Of a stretch of 64,000 nt of DNA, positions 33,778 through 46,633 are shown piece after piece; position 1 is the first letter of the stretch; each line of letters begins with the position of its first letter. Position numbers and translations under genes: made by a program. The notes beneath the pieces are model-generated. The model was not told where the DNA came from. It ran no database searches and worked only from the letters and a program-made list of their open reading frames with translations. The stretch is from the NCBI GenBank assembly GCA_963693085.1, contig OY856411.1, positions 66,011,001 to 66,075,000 on the forward strand. The letters are read 5' to 3'. Source of the DNA: Alisma plantago-aquatica (lineage: Eukaryota > Streptophyta > Magnoliopsida > Alismatales > Alismataceae).

Positions 33778-36700
33778 CTAAAGATTAGCCCCATCATTCT
33801 TTTTTTTAGTTCTATCAACAAAAGATCCCTCGGTGTCACTCCTCGTCCAAGACACATCACTAGTTAGACCACCATCAATAGCTTCAGATTGTAAACCAGT
33901 CAAGCAATTCTCAATAAGAGGTACTTCAGAATAATCTTTAGGAGGATGCTTTAGCACGGTGCACCAATCATCAGCATTAGGATCCTTCACATAAAAGAAT
34001 TGCAATGCTTGAGAAGCCAGGATTAAGGGTTCCTCCTTTTTTTTATTCTTGAAGTGTTGATTTGTGTGAACCCATATTCATCAATTTGCAACCCGTTAGA
34101 AGTGTTTTCATCATACCAAGAACATCTGAACAACGGAACTTTGATTCCTGGACCATAAGTTAGCTCAATAACCTCCTCTAAGTAGCCATAGTACGTGACT
34201 TCAGCATTTATAGGATTTCGATCTCTACCACTTGAATAACTTGAAGTGTCAGCACACAAATACACTCCACTATTTTGTGTAGTACATGTACTTTCAATGT
34301 GCTTTGAATGGAAACGATATCCATTGACCGAAAATCCTTCATAAGACATTCCCTCAGCACAAGGGCCTTGGGATAACCATCTCAAATCATTTCTAATATT
34401 GTTCGGCCTAATCTCTCGCATTTGCATTACCTTCATAAAAAAGTAAAACATTAATGTAATCTACACTAACTTGAACATTAAGAGTGACAACAATATTTAT
34501 GTTTGACACTTACATGCTCTTTCAACCATTTAGAAAACTCCTTTGCATGTTTTGTTTCTAGGGTCCGTGGGGCAATGTTGGGTTCCATATCTTGAAGAAT
34601 ACACATGTGTTCACTGCTTTATAAGAAGTGTCTAAATTAATGTACAACAAATATACAAATATCAACAAGAATTTCAGGACGTAATTAAATCTTACCTTCT
34701 GTAAACATCCAATTCCTCTTTATTGAAAAGGACATAATGATGGGCTTGTTCCAAAGTGTGGATGTCAAAATTTCTTGAAACTCCAACTCTAATTGGAGAT
34801 CCATCAACATTATGAGGAGTGAGGTTGAGTTTTGTCTCAAACTTATGCAAGTACCTAGCACAAAATGTCAAACTTTCTTCAGCTAAATAGCCACTAGCAA
34901 TACAACCATCCGGTTTAGCTTTGTTTCTTACATACTTCTTCAATTTCTTCAAGTATCTCTCTATTGGGTACATCCACCTAGTTCGGACAGATCCGACTTG
35001 CCTGGCTTCATAAGCTAAATGAATGGGCAAATGCATCATGATGGTGAAGAAAGAAGGAGGGAAGATTCTCTCCAACTAGCAAAGAGTGACAGCGATTTCT
35101 TGTTCCAATTCTTTGAATTCCTCCACATCAATAATGTTAGAGCAAAGCTTGTTGAAAAATGAGCACAAATTAGCAATAGGCTTGTACACATCTAAGCTTA
35201 TGGAATGTCTCAAGGCAACAGGTTGAAGTTGATGCATAAGAACATGGCAATCATGACTTTTCAGCCCAACATGTTTTCTATCAGATTTGGTAACACACCT
35301 AGATATGTTAGAAGAATAGCCATCAGGAACTTTCAACTTTTCTAACACAGATAGGAACTTATCTTTCTGCGCATTAGTCATGGTGTAAGATGTTGGAGGC
35401 AAGTAATAGTGGTCACCTGCATCTACTGGCCATAAATCTCTTCGAATGCGCATTTTCTTCATATCTTGACGAGCTTGTAAGTTGTCTTTACTTTTCTTAG
35501 AATCACCCAATAATGTGTATAAATATTCTCGCACACATTCTTTTCTATGTGCATCACATCCAGATTGTGTCTAACAGATAAATACTTCCAATAAGGTAGC
35601 TGAAAAAAGATGCTTATCTTATTCCAACCAGGAGGTAATGGTTGAATTTGATCTCCAAGTCTCTTGCGCTTATTCATTTTTCCAAATGTGATATTTTCAT
35701 ATCCATCAAATTGCCTCAGTATATCTTCTCCAGATAGTGGCTTAGGTGGAAGTCAAAAATCTTTTTCACCATCAAAATTTTTCCTATCACGTCTATATGA
35801 ATGATTCATTGGAAGAAAATGTCGATGGAAACCATAGCATTGCTTTTTCCCAAACTGTAACCATTTTGATACAGTCTCCACATTACAACAAGGACATCCC
35901 AAATATTTCTTACCTTTAGTGCTCCAACCAGATAAGTCACCATATGCTGGAAAATCGTTAATGGTCCATAAAATCATTGCCCACATAGTGAAGTTCCTTT
36001 TGCTATATGCATCATAAACTTTGACTCCAAGCTCCCAAAGTAGTTGCAGCTCCTCAATTAATGGCTCCAAGTATACATCAAGGTCATTGCCAACCATATG
36101 TGGACCTGGTATTAATAGGGACATCATAATAAATTGTTCTTTCATAAGAAGCCAAGGTGGAAAATTGAGAGGTGTCACCAACACAGGCCAGATGCTATGT
36201 GATGCACTCATATTGCCAAATGCATTAAATCCATCTGTTGCTAATGCCAATCTAATATTGCGTGGTTCAGCAACAAAGTCTGGATACCTGGCATCAATAG
36301 ACAACCATTCTAGTGTGTCTAAAGGATGATGAATATGACCATCCTTGCCTTTTCCTTCAGATGGCCAAATCATATCTTTAGCAATAGATGAAGACATATA
36401 GAGCCTCTCTAACCGAGGTATCAAAGGGAAGTGATACATGAACTTAGCATCTACCTTCTTTCCCTTTGTTTCGTATTGCTTTTCATTCCATCTTGAAGCA
36501 CCACAAGTATCACAATTTTCTTTTGAAGCTGCATCTTTGCGAAAAAGCATGCAATTATTTGTACATACATCTATAGTAGAATGACCAAGTCGTAAATCCT
36601 TCACGATCGCATTTGCTTCATAGTACGTCTCCGGGAATAGACAATTTTCTTCTGGAAATCATGAAATAATCAACTGTAACAACTTTGTGAAAGAATCGTT

Positions 36701-37216
36701 GGACCATCCAGATTACTCCTTTAGAAATAGCAAGACAACCAAATATGATAGCTTAGAATGACTTGTGCAACCTCTATAGAGTGGTTGATCTGCCTCTTTT
36801 AGTAGCTTGTAAAATCTTTGTGCATCTACATTTGCAGGTTCCTATATAGCTTCAGTAGAGTGGTCATTTGTTGTGTCACCCATACCAAACAAATCCTCCA
36901 GCATCTGATGCATATTGTCGGTGCTAGGCATGTTTGGTGCCACAACAGGATTGCTCCTACCAATCACCTCCCCATGAAACGTCCAAACATCATAGCTATG
37001 CACAAATCCTTTTAGTAATACATGTGAGAATACCTCCTCCTCTGTTTTAAGGTATCTGTTCGAACATACCTTGCAAGGACATATTAATTTCCCCTATCTA
37101 GTTGGTCTCTAATGGATAAGAGAAAACTCAATGAACTTTCGTAACCCTGCCTTGAATACATCACTTCGCACTCTGTTCCCAATATACATACAACTCCGAT
37201 CTATTAGAAAATCCAT
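33778..37216 (-). pseudogene. TNP2-type CACTA transposase
   Basis: The minus-strand ATG at 37216 opens a transposase-associated N-terminus (DRSCMYIGNR, CPCKVCSNRYL, HGEVIG). The TNP2 core follows at 36604-35753 with TCGASRW, PLIPRLERLYMSS, LATDGFNAFGNMS, VLVTPLNFPPW and CPCCNVET. The DUF4218 part spans 35677-34692 (HNLDVMHIEKNVCENI, KSHDCHVLMHQL, IFPPSFFTIMMHLPIHL). The DUF4216 part lies at 34570-33778 (ETKHAKEFSKWL, PLFRCSWYD, LQFFYVKDPNADDW). A likely intron lies at about 34445-34515 (GTAAGT donor). Lesions: stops near 37120, 36840, 36720 and 35750, a 1-nt frameshift near 35530, and TAG at about 35078 between LC and LERIFPP. It is therefore not expected to give active enzyme. Confidence 0.9.
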
Positions 37217-37394
37217 CTACATGAAGGACAATATATAAAAAGTTAAGCACACATTACAAGAAATATATATATATATATATATATGCAATTCAAATAGTAT
37301 ATTGATTATATTCCTTTCAGTCTATCTAGGTATTTATATTCCTCGATTATATATATATAAATAATCGAGTAACCTGATATAGGTCTGGAGCAGT

Positions 37395-37590
37395 AAACCA
37401 AAGTCAATCTATTCTTGGATTTGGAGGAATCCGCTGTCTATACGGGATAGGCATATTGATAATTTTGAAATTAGCGTTGGTGAAGGTTGTAACACTATGA
37501 TTTGGATTGATCCTTGGTGTTCAGGAGGTAAAACTCTTTCTAATATTCTAGGTAGCCATTTCTTAGCTAGATTTGGTGATTCCTCAAAGA
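37395..37590 (+). pseudogene. LINE reverse-transcriptase C-terminal fragment
   Basis: The plus strand reads WIWRNPLSIR followed by NFEISVGEGCNTMIWIDPW and a CSGGKTLSN continuation. This matches the segment after the RT domain of plant LINE ORF2 proteins (form: G.G..I.IW.DPW..G..L). No other part of ORF2 is nearby. It lies immediately 5' of the TNP2 gene, on the opposite strand. Confidence 0.72.
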
Positions 37591-37599
37591 AAAGGAGGC

Positions 37600-40240
37600 A
37601 ACCAGAAACTTGAATACCAGATCCGAGCTTAAAAATAGCTAGTGAGAGGGGAGCATTAGACTCAACCGTCACCAGGAAAAAGCAAAACAAACTGGTATGC
37701 TAGACCAAGAGAGCAGATCTCACATCCAACATCCCCAGAGGATGAAACTCAGACAAAGAACTGATGCAAGTCAAGACTTACACGACACCTTTGAGCTCAT
37801 AGAGAACACAACCATAAGGCCAAAGTCCCAAAGCAGATATTCAACCTCCCAAACTTATCCGCAAGCACCACATAAGTATGCTACCTGTACTTGAAGCCCA
37901 GAAAGGACACCATCTCTTAACAATATATATGAGGAAAAACATATTTATCACAATAAACCATATGTTCTACCCTTCTATGCTCCCGTAATTGTAAGATCTT
38001 CTTGTCTATTAAATTCTTATCTATGTGCATACATCCTTCCACTCAAATAGTTTCTAAAATCTCTTAGCATAGCTACTCATTCAAGCAGCAACACCTAGCC
38101 AAGAGGTCTGACACTAGGCAATATATACTACAGAAGCTATCAAGTTAGGAAGGAACAATACATTAAAATTATATTTATCTAATATTCTATGCAAAGTCAA
38201 CAACAAATACTCAGGAAAAACAAAATCTAGACCTGACTATAGAGCTGATCTAAGGTAGTGACTGCTTTTTCATGGTAGGATATCTCAACTTCAACGTAAA
38301 TGAATAAACATTGTTCATAGTATATTAACACGAACAACATGCTTCCAAAAACATGAGACATCATTTGTAAGTCATTACCTATACATTAAAATTTGATTTT
38401 TGAAGATAACAAATTTCTCTTGGGCCTAAATCAAGACATTAGAACAATTCATCATACACCTCTATTTTCTACCAATTGACTAGTTTTTAGTCTAACTCAG
38501 TGAGGACATAATGCATTTTATACATTTGTCCTCAAACAAACATGATTAGCTTTTCTTAAGGCTTCAATAAGTTCAAGAAGTTCTACAGTAGGGAAATGTC
38601 CAAAAAGATATAAGCAAACATAAAAATAGTGGCAATAAAGTCAGTAAAAATGGTAAAATAAGGAAGGTGGATGGAAATTTAAGAAATACCTTACAAGAGC
38701 ACCGGTTAAGAATAAATATATCTACAATATCGTTCGTAATCAGCTTTGGGTTACTCAACATATTCCTTCCTTGAGAAGCCAAACATTTCATTATTTTGAA
38801 AATGACTGGTACTTGAATTACTTGATAAAACTACAGAGTATATATTAATTAAAAAGGAAGCTATAATGTTAGACCAAAACATTATTTGTAGTATGGGAAA
38901 AGGTGATAACAACGAATGTAGCAATAGATATATAAATATGGGTTTATTGTTCTGACTGCAAATATATTTTTCTTCGAGACGATTATTGATGGAAACTTTG
39001 AGAGATAGCATTACACTTATAATATGGCAACATACTCTTACAAATTGTAAGATAAAGACTTGCATGATCAGGATACCTATTTGATTTTTCTTGTAATTCA
39101 TAGCCCATGCCAATACGAAAAATTTAGATAAGAGGGGCAAAATGCAAAAAAAATCAGGATTTTCGAAAAGATGTTTGCCATTGACTGAGAAAACTAGGTC
39201 ATCCATTGATGGAGAACATATAATTCATAGAATGATCTAATCTAATAAGATGAGTTTAAATCATTTCTAAGTTTTTCCCATAAATTTCTAATTGCCAAAA
39301 TAGATAGTGTGGAGTCAGGACTCTGGCCACTATGTTAGTGAAGAAAAGGGGTAAGAGGAGAGTGTCTTTGTTAACTAGCTATGAGTATGTAGGTTTCAAT
39401 ATAATTGTCCTTTACAAAAACTAGGTGTGTTGATATAATGGTTGATGGGCAAGATATGGATCAATTACAAAACTGCTCAAGTTACTTTTTAGCTCTACAA
39501 TCATATTGTGTTGCATCAGAAAACCAAAATCATTACCAATCTTGCAAAATACTTCTAGAACAGACTCCATTCAAGCAGAAAGGTTACATCCTATGTGTTT
39601 ACACGAAAACAAGGTTCTCTTGTTGGACATACATACAAGTTGTCGGCTATGATTAGGCAGTTCTAATAGGAAATGCCTAATTCCAATACATGCACCATCT
39701 TGCAACTACATGTACATTTCCATATCACACGATATAAGGAAAAGGCAAATTACAATTTTGGTTATTCAAAATATATGAATATATAATGTGAGTCCTCATT
39801 GAAGACACTACAAAAATTATTTTCCTTGGCCACACTTTATTCTGAAAGAGATACTGATTGTTATGAACATGTATCTTAGAATAGATGGTACTATTGAGTG
39901 TGTAGAGAATATATACAACCAGTTTGTGAGTTTTTAGTAGTCTTGAATTATTAACCATACACCTTGGCTCACCATTGACTCGTTACATTTCCCTAATTCC
40001 TAAATATAGACATTCTTTTATACTCCCATATCCAGCTCCCTTCCCCAATGGATCCTTTTAGAAAAATAGAAATGATCAGATGATCATCTAAAAAGTTGGC
40101 AACGGTTTGGTTATGAATGTAATAAGAAATCATAATTGGATTTATGTTCCTATTGATGTATATTTTGTTCATAACTCACTAGTGATTGTAAAAACCATAC
40201 TTGCTAAGGCATTTATCTTAACCATACTTTTTGGACATAA
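37600..40240. other. CACTA-C 5' interior, unassigned
   Basis: AT-rich sequence with a GAGAGGGGAGCAT and ACCAAGAGAGCAGA block near 37650-37730 that recurs at 40480 and 40600. ORFs at 38573-39206 (minus) and 39405-39656 (plus) have no recognisable domain. Possibly intron or leader sequence upstream of the transposase genes. Confidence 0.35.
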
Positions 40241-40860
40241 ATTGTAGAGTACCTTGGTTTCAACAGATCTTAACCCATCAACCACATCTCTCCACAAGAC
40301 AGATAAAAATAGACTTCAACAACCAAAAACTATCTCTGAAAGTAGGGATTACTTATGTCTTCATCACAGTTCATATCGACAGAAGAGGGAAAAGGAAACA
40401 TACTCATCAAGACAACAACAAACTCTCAGACCACCAAACACATACCAACACCAGAACTCAACCATCACTATAAAGTGAGAGGGGAGCATATGAACTATCA
40501 TCTCAAACTAATCCAACAGAAAAAAGAAGTAAATAGAAACCAATAAAAGTCCAAGTAGAAAGAAAGACTTCTTTAAAAATCTGATCAGATGCCTAAACCA
40601 AGAGAGCAGAGCTCACAGTTAACAACCCAATATGATAAAAAGAACTGACGAGCCTAATCCATCAACCACATATCACCACAAGACTGATATAAATAGACTT
40701 TGGCAACCAGAAACTATCTCTGAAAGCAGGGACTACCTCTGTCTTCATTACAACTCATATCAACAGAAGAGGGCAAAGGAAATATACTCATCGAGACATC
40801 AGCAAACTCTCAAACCACCAAACACATACCAACACCAGAACTCTACCATCACTATGAATG
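40241..40860. repeat. ~210-bp direct duplication, ~405-bp spacing
   Basis: 40255-40459 and 40660-40860 match closely (CATCAACCACAT, ACTATCTCTGAAAG, CACCAAACACATACCAACACC). The spacer has the ACCAAGAGAGCAGAGCTCAC block. The 26 bp at 40238-40263 (ATAAATTGTAGAGTACC and on) are identical to 33572-33597, upstream of the TNPA-like ATG. Confidence 0.8.
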
Positions 40861-41146
40861 AGTTAAGGATATATCAATTTAAGCATCAATAAATCTTATT
40901 TACCATAGGCTTATACATTTTTAATTGAGCAACATATTGTACATCTAAAAGTTCTCAAGGGAACGTGAGAGAGAGAAGCACCATATTATTAAGATTATAT
41001 ATGATCAAATTTTCTATATATCAATTAAGCGGTGACTATACTCTTACATATTCCATTTGACCCATATAATTTTGATAAATCATTACACTTAGCTTACTAC
41101 AGGTCTACTTGTAAACATTAACCCATTCTCAGTCCACAGTAATATT

Positions 41147-43394
41147 TGTTGGGTTTTAGGAGAGACAGAGAAGGCAGCGGAAACAAAAAAAAAATTCTCC
41201 CCAAACCCAAACCGAGGAAACGCGTCAACGTCTATATAATAGGAAAGGATGGTTTGCGGAATCATACCTTGTCCCGAGGCTTGCTCGGCGACAATACCTC
41301 GCGCAATGCGCGGTCTTCAACTCCGGACTTCGACGGTGTCTGTGCAGCTCCTGGTCGCACCGGGACTGACAACTCCTACTCGAACCGGACTGTCGGATGA
41401 CAGTTGTCCTCCTAAGCGGCAGTGTCCTCCCACCTCTGTAGTAGTCCACACGGACCACCTGGAACTCCACTCTCCTTGTCTCACAAGGAAGTGGAAGGAG
41501 TCGCACCCTCCTGCTGACGTACTAGTCGCCAATACGCTCTCCTGCCTCCTGTTGCAACTGCAGTTGTCCTTCCCTTACTGCACCTCCCTTTTGCGGGAAG
41601 CACTTGCTCGGGCTCTCTCACGGTTACCAAAACCAGAGAGAACGACAACTTGCAGAGCAACTGGTTGCACTGAGCTGTACTTTGAGAAGCCCCCAATACC
41701 CCTATATATATAGGAGAGTCATGGGACAGGGTTCTCTATCCCGGACAATGCGGGACTAAAGCAGGAGTAGAAGGGTTCGAGAATTTTCCACAAAAAGCAA
41801 CCGGTTCGCAACTTGAAATGATCGGTTCACAACTGAACCGATCGGTTCGGCCATTGAGCCGATCGGTTGGACCTGAGCCGATCGTTTGGGGCACTCCAAC
41901 CGATCGATTGGTGCCCTGAACCGATCGGTTCATGGTCCTAATCCGGCTCAAAAAGACTTTCCTTGTTTCTTTCCCAATTGGTATCGAATACCAATATTAT
42001 TCCCAATCGAATTGGGCAATTTGAAACCAAAGGAAAATTCTTGCCGACATGACTTTCCCAACTGGTCGGTTGCACCAGTTGAGCCGATCGGTTCAACCCT
42101 TGAACCAATCATTTCAACCTGAGCATGAGCCGATCGGCCTGGACACTCCAGCTGACCGGTTCAGCAACCTCAGCCGACCGGTTCATCACATGAGCCGATC
42201 GGTTGAGAGCACAGGTTGGGCAAAATCAGTCAAATGTGATTTCAATCAATCCGATACTCCAATCAATGCGTCCAACACCTTGAACCATATGATATTGAGC
42301 TATCGACTGATTGAGTGTTTAATTGAACTACTAAACTCCTTTAGTAATCAATCTAAACATTGCTTAGTGGACAAAACTCCTCTTCCAGGTTAAATCCTAT
42401 GTGTGTGACCCTGCAGGTCCATTTCACGTTGGCAGTGAAAGTCCATAACACTTATGACTTCACAAGCAAAGAGCGGTGCCTAGTCACACATCAGTGCTAC
42501 CCAAGTGAAAGTAGAAAGTTGGAGAACAACTTTCATCCTACAATCCGTGAATGGTGTTACAACGAATGTATAATTCCTTTGTCACTGATATCCCGAATGA
42601 ACTCGAGGCATGGAACAGTCATCCTGTCAACATTCATTCACTTCCTTGATCTCAGAGTAGACTGGAAGAGATATGCATGACATCAGTATCATATACTGAT
42701 TCACACATGCGTGCACGCCTTTCTCAATCCTACTCATCAAGTGGCCATGGATATCAAACTCCCTCAGGAGGGACAAATCCCATATCTATCACTCACCCCT
42801 CAAAAGCCCCATGTGTCAAAGCCACCCAATCATCACCTTTATAACAACCCATGTTTCAGGTCTGCGTTTGATGATGTCAAAGTGTGCCCAACGACATGTG
42901 TTGAGTGCAGTGATTTCAAGTCTAAGAATCACACTCACTACCATCACTGTGAGTACTGACTGTGACTACCATCTCATGGTTCCATGTGTCAAACTCACGG
43001 TGGGTCTGTCCGGTACACTTGTTCTCTAACAAGTACCTATGTGTTTGGTTTGATATCTCTATATCATGACTAATGAGATTATGTCATCAACCAACACCAC
43101 AATCTAGTCTTGTGTGTCATTGCTGTCTATCTACCTTCCACAATGACATCCGACTAGGGACATAACAAGAATGTACAAACTCTTAGCATCCGTATGATCT
43201 CATCGTTCAGGTCCTGAACCTGAAGGCATACGTCATTGAGTACTGTCATTCTCTAGACATTCAATCTGTTCTATCACTATCTCATATGACTGAACCAGAA
43301 AGAATTGGAAGCTTTCCTTTGATGTTTATCAAATCAATCTTAATATATCCCATCAATCATCCCATGATTGGCTCTCAGGGAATACATACCAACA
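41147..43394 (-). repeat. D1 3' LTR (2.25 kb)
   Basis: On the minus strand it starts TGTTGGTATGTATTCCC (43394) and ends ...CCTAAAACCCAACA (41147). A perfect TATA-type CTATATATATAGG lies at about 41702-41714. Between 41800 and 42205 there are about 14 GATCGGTT-type palindromic words. Plus-strand ORFs in it (for example 41249-41713) recur in the other LTR only because the LTRs are nearly identical. Confidence 0.92.
41702..41714 (-). promoter_or_regulatory. TATA box of D-family LTR
   Basis: CTATATATATAGG, preserved in all three D-family LTRs (also near 48633 and 59547). In the sense direction (minus) it is followed by GGTATTGGGGGCTTCTC. It is the most likely core promoter. Confidence 0.6.
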
Positions 43395-45778
43395 GACTCC
43401 CACTTGCACTGCGAGCCAATCACCCATGAATCATATTCATAGTGCTCTTCAGACATGTCCCACATGTTACTGTGCTCTAGTGCCAACATAGTGAGTAATG
43501 ACAACACCTTGCCAAAGTCTGTACAAATTGCATGTCTCGCATCTCTTCGCTGTACGTCATACGTATGAGATGGAGTTGCCGTAATATGCGATCTAGTATT
43601 CCTTTGCTAACCTTTAGCCACATTGCATGATCAAGGATTCCAGACTTGTCATCAATGAGTGGAATATAAGTTCATCTCATGAACTTTCAGATCCATATAG
43701 TATCCACTGTTGTTCACTAACACCTAGATACTCGGCATTTCCCTTTTAAATGGCTTTATTGGAACACTTCCAATTATCAACAAACTTTCACTTTTATACA
43801 TCTTATGTATATTTTGCGATTAATTTTCTGTCCTTTCGGAAGTTCGCATCAATGTAACTCTTTACATCGAACTCTTCCTTATCTCCATAGAACTAGTACT
43901 TCACAAGCACTTATCAAGTTCTCATGGTATTCCAGTAACTCTTACTGGAAATAGACAAACATCCACTCGTCATGTCACACATACGAGTTATCAGGATGAG
44001 CACATCATATTGCCATGTCCTACATACAAGATGATGAATGCATTTTATTCTTGCCATGTCATACATGCAAGATAATGGGATGATTACATACATGATAGAT
44101 CCATATCTATTCTTAGTGTTCCATTCTTCATAAGAATTGGACACTTGGCCTTGGGATACTAACTCCATGTAATATGGACAAGTTTTCTCCCACTGAATCT
44201 CTGCATACTGAACACTTCAGTACAGATTGCCAATGTATGCTCTCTCTTTCCAGGTCAAGAGATTTTCGAGAACTATCTCTATAGATCTCTATTCCTATCA
44301 CATAGGAAACATCTCTATCTTCCTTAAAGATAATTTCCACATTCGGATTTCCAATCCAGAACATTTCCATTACACATCAATATGTGGAATGTGAACACGC
44401 TCCCACTAAATCACAGATCCCTTCTTTATCTTTGACATATCAGTCAAACCCTTTGACTATATCATAAAAGTAAAGATCCAATTTTGAGTTGCTTGTACTC
44501 AATCAATCACATTGATTAGTCCATTGTAACTTATAGAATTCATTTGCATTAGTGGATTCATAAACCTTATATGTTGTGTCACGTACACATCCTGTTTTTA
44601 TTCCTCATAGGAATGCGGTTTTAGTATCCATATGCCAAATGTCTTAGTCATTAAGTTGCAATCAAGAAGCATCATCCTTGTCAAAATGTTATCCATGTGT
44701 CTTAACACTTAAGACTTATTTGCACTTATGGATATAATCCAATGAGTGCTACCATCAAGGTCATACCTTATGGTTCACATGGAAGTCATTTAGGATGTAA
44801 TGGTTTTAAACCATATCTCAAGATTCGGTTCCTCATATTCATCTTGATAGTTGACTCATCACATGAACAACTCATCATATAGATAATTGAGGTGTATCTG
44901 TTAAAGATATAAGAACTCACAACCCTTGTGATTCTTAATTTCTTTTATTAGTGTGGGGTATTCTTTTATTAAGAAGAATTCAGTTATTTGATAATCATTC
45001 TCTAACTCCTTAGAGTATGATTCCTTCTTGATTCAGACATCACCATGCCTTAATCATGAGTTCACTATGATACACTATCATAATCACTCATAAGGATCTC
45101 AAACATTTGGTCCAAGTATTTCATTCCTTGATCTCATCAAGAATTAATACTTTACCAAATTTGTACTTCATTTATGATAATCTTGAACACTTCAAGATAT
45201 TCATATTGGTATTTCTCTAAACACCATTTGAAGTATTAGAATTTATTCCAATAGGTATGTAAATACATCACATGTACTATACCTAATAGGATAATCACTC
45301 TCCCACTACATTAGTGAAGATTGATTAATTATGTCCAAGATATTCATGTCTCTTACTGGTTCTATAACCAAAAGAGTCTAGATTTATCCATCACATGGAA
45401 ACTAGAAATGAATTTCTCATGATTAATGCTAATTAAATTGTTTGAGTTATCTATGACTTTTAGGTATCATCTTATCTTATGCATATCAAATATCACAAGA
45501 TAAATAAGGCATTGCCACAAAGATCACATCTTTATAAATTGAAACATCTCTTTATTAATTGCCATCATTGTCATACAATATGCAAAATAAAGTGTTTCTA
45601 TCTATTGGCAAGTATGAAATAACAGTTCATAACTGTATTACATGCCTTATTGTTTGAAAATAAACTAAAGTATTCCTATCTATAAAGGCAGCACTTGCCC
45701 CAAGTAAGAATGCTTTACACTTTACATCTTGATATCATATATCTCAAAAAGTGTTACAAGTTTATTTACATGACACCT
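43395..45778 (-). pseudogene. D1 pol remnant
   Basis: The minus strand keeps traces of copia RT: near 44560-44530 a DVYVTQ block (compare EDVYMTQPEGF), near 44310 YVIGIEIYRDSSRKSL (compare YVLGIKIYRDRSKRLL), and near 44100 GSIMYV followed by a distorted relic of the copia MYAM-CTRPD block. Stops and shifts occur throughout, and there is no DD active site, integrase or RNase H that I can read. The same decayed sequence is present in D2 (61214-63603), so the damage predates the split of the two copies. Confidence 0.78.
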
Positions 45779-46633
45779 TCAAGTAGAGGCTTCAGTCGCC
45801 TCCTTCTTCTTTTGTTCTTCCAGGTAGATAGGACAATTCCTTTTCCAATGTCCTGGCTTTTGACAATGGTGGCAATTTCCTTTCTTGGTCGCGCCTCCCT
45901 TGGCCTTGAGAGCTGAAGATGGCTTGGACTCCTGGCTAGCTTCAGAACCTTTCTTAGCTTTGCCCTTGCCCTTGCGCTTGGACTTGCCTTTCTTGCTCGT
46001 GATCACCATCACGGACTTAGGCTTGTCCTTCTTCATCTGTAACTCGGCTGTCCTCAACATGCCCAACAACTCTGACAGTGGCCTATCAAAGTTGTTCATG
46101 TTGTAGTTCATCACAAACTGACTGTAAGATTCTGGCAACGATTGCAGTATCACGTCAGTAGCCAACTCTTGGCTCAGTGGAAATCCCAGTCTCTGCAGGT
46201 TCTCCACATACCCAATCATCTTGAGTGTGTGAGGACCAACTGGATCTCCTTCTGTCATGACGCACTTGAACAGCGCCCTAGAAACATTGTACCTCTCTTG
46301 CCGTGCCTGATCTTCATACATGTTCCTGAGATGCAGAATCATCTCTATGACACCCATGTTCTCATGTTTCCTCTGCAACTCATGGTTCATTGAACATAGC
46401 ATCAAGCACTTTGCATCAATGGCATCATCAGAATGCTTCTTGTAAGCATCCCTTTCTGTCCTTGGTGCATTAGGAGCGGGTTCCTCTGGAATTGGAGTAT
46501 CCAGGACATAGAGCTTACGCTCTTGAGTGAGAACAATTCTCAATGTCCGATACCAGTCGTGGAAGTTTGTCCCATTTAGCTTGTCCTTGTCAAGGACCGA
46601 TCGCAAAGAAAAGTTGTTGTTGTTTGTTGCCAT
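45779..46633 (-). CDS. gag: Copia Gag protein of D1 (UBN2 family, zinc knuckle)
   Basis: An intact 284-codon frame from ATG (46633) to TGA. Gag packages the element RNA in cytoplasmic particles. Residues about 1-30 (SLRSVLDKDKLNGTNFHDWY) are the start of copia gag. Residues about 60-200 form the UBN2-type body (DAKCLMLCSMNHEL, ARQERYNVSRALFKC, SLPESYSQFVMNYN). A Lys-rich basic tract spans about 205-235. A complete CCHC knuckle, CHHCQKPGHWKRNC, lies near residues 258-271. It is not fused to a protease, unlike autonomous copia Gag-Pol, and the stop follows the knuckle by about 13 residues. The open frame next to a dead pol suggests that Gag has been under selection or is recently derived. Transcription would start in the LTR at 48078-50306. 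Confidence 0.93.
   Translation of the reverse strand: MATNNNNFSLRSVLDKDKLNGTNFHDWYRTLRIVLTQERKLYVLDTPIPEEPAPNAPRTERDAYKKHSDDAIDAKCLMLCSMNHELQRKHENMGVIEMILHLRNMYEDQARQERYNVSRALFKCVMTEGDPVGPHTLKMIGYVENLQRLGFPLSQELATDVILQSLPESYSQFVMNYNMNNFDRPLSELLGMLRTAELQMKKDKPKSVMVITSKKGKSKRKGKGKAKKGSEASQESKPSSALKAKGGATKKGNCHHCQKPGHWKRNCPIYLEEQKKKEATEAST

Noticed and set aside
41249..41713. 154-codon ORF repeated at 48180-48644, looking like a conserved gene pair
   Set aside because: Both lie in the two LTRs of D1 on the antisense strand, so conservation is due to recent LTR copying. The frame is broken in the D2 LTR.
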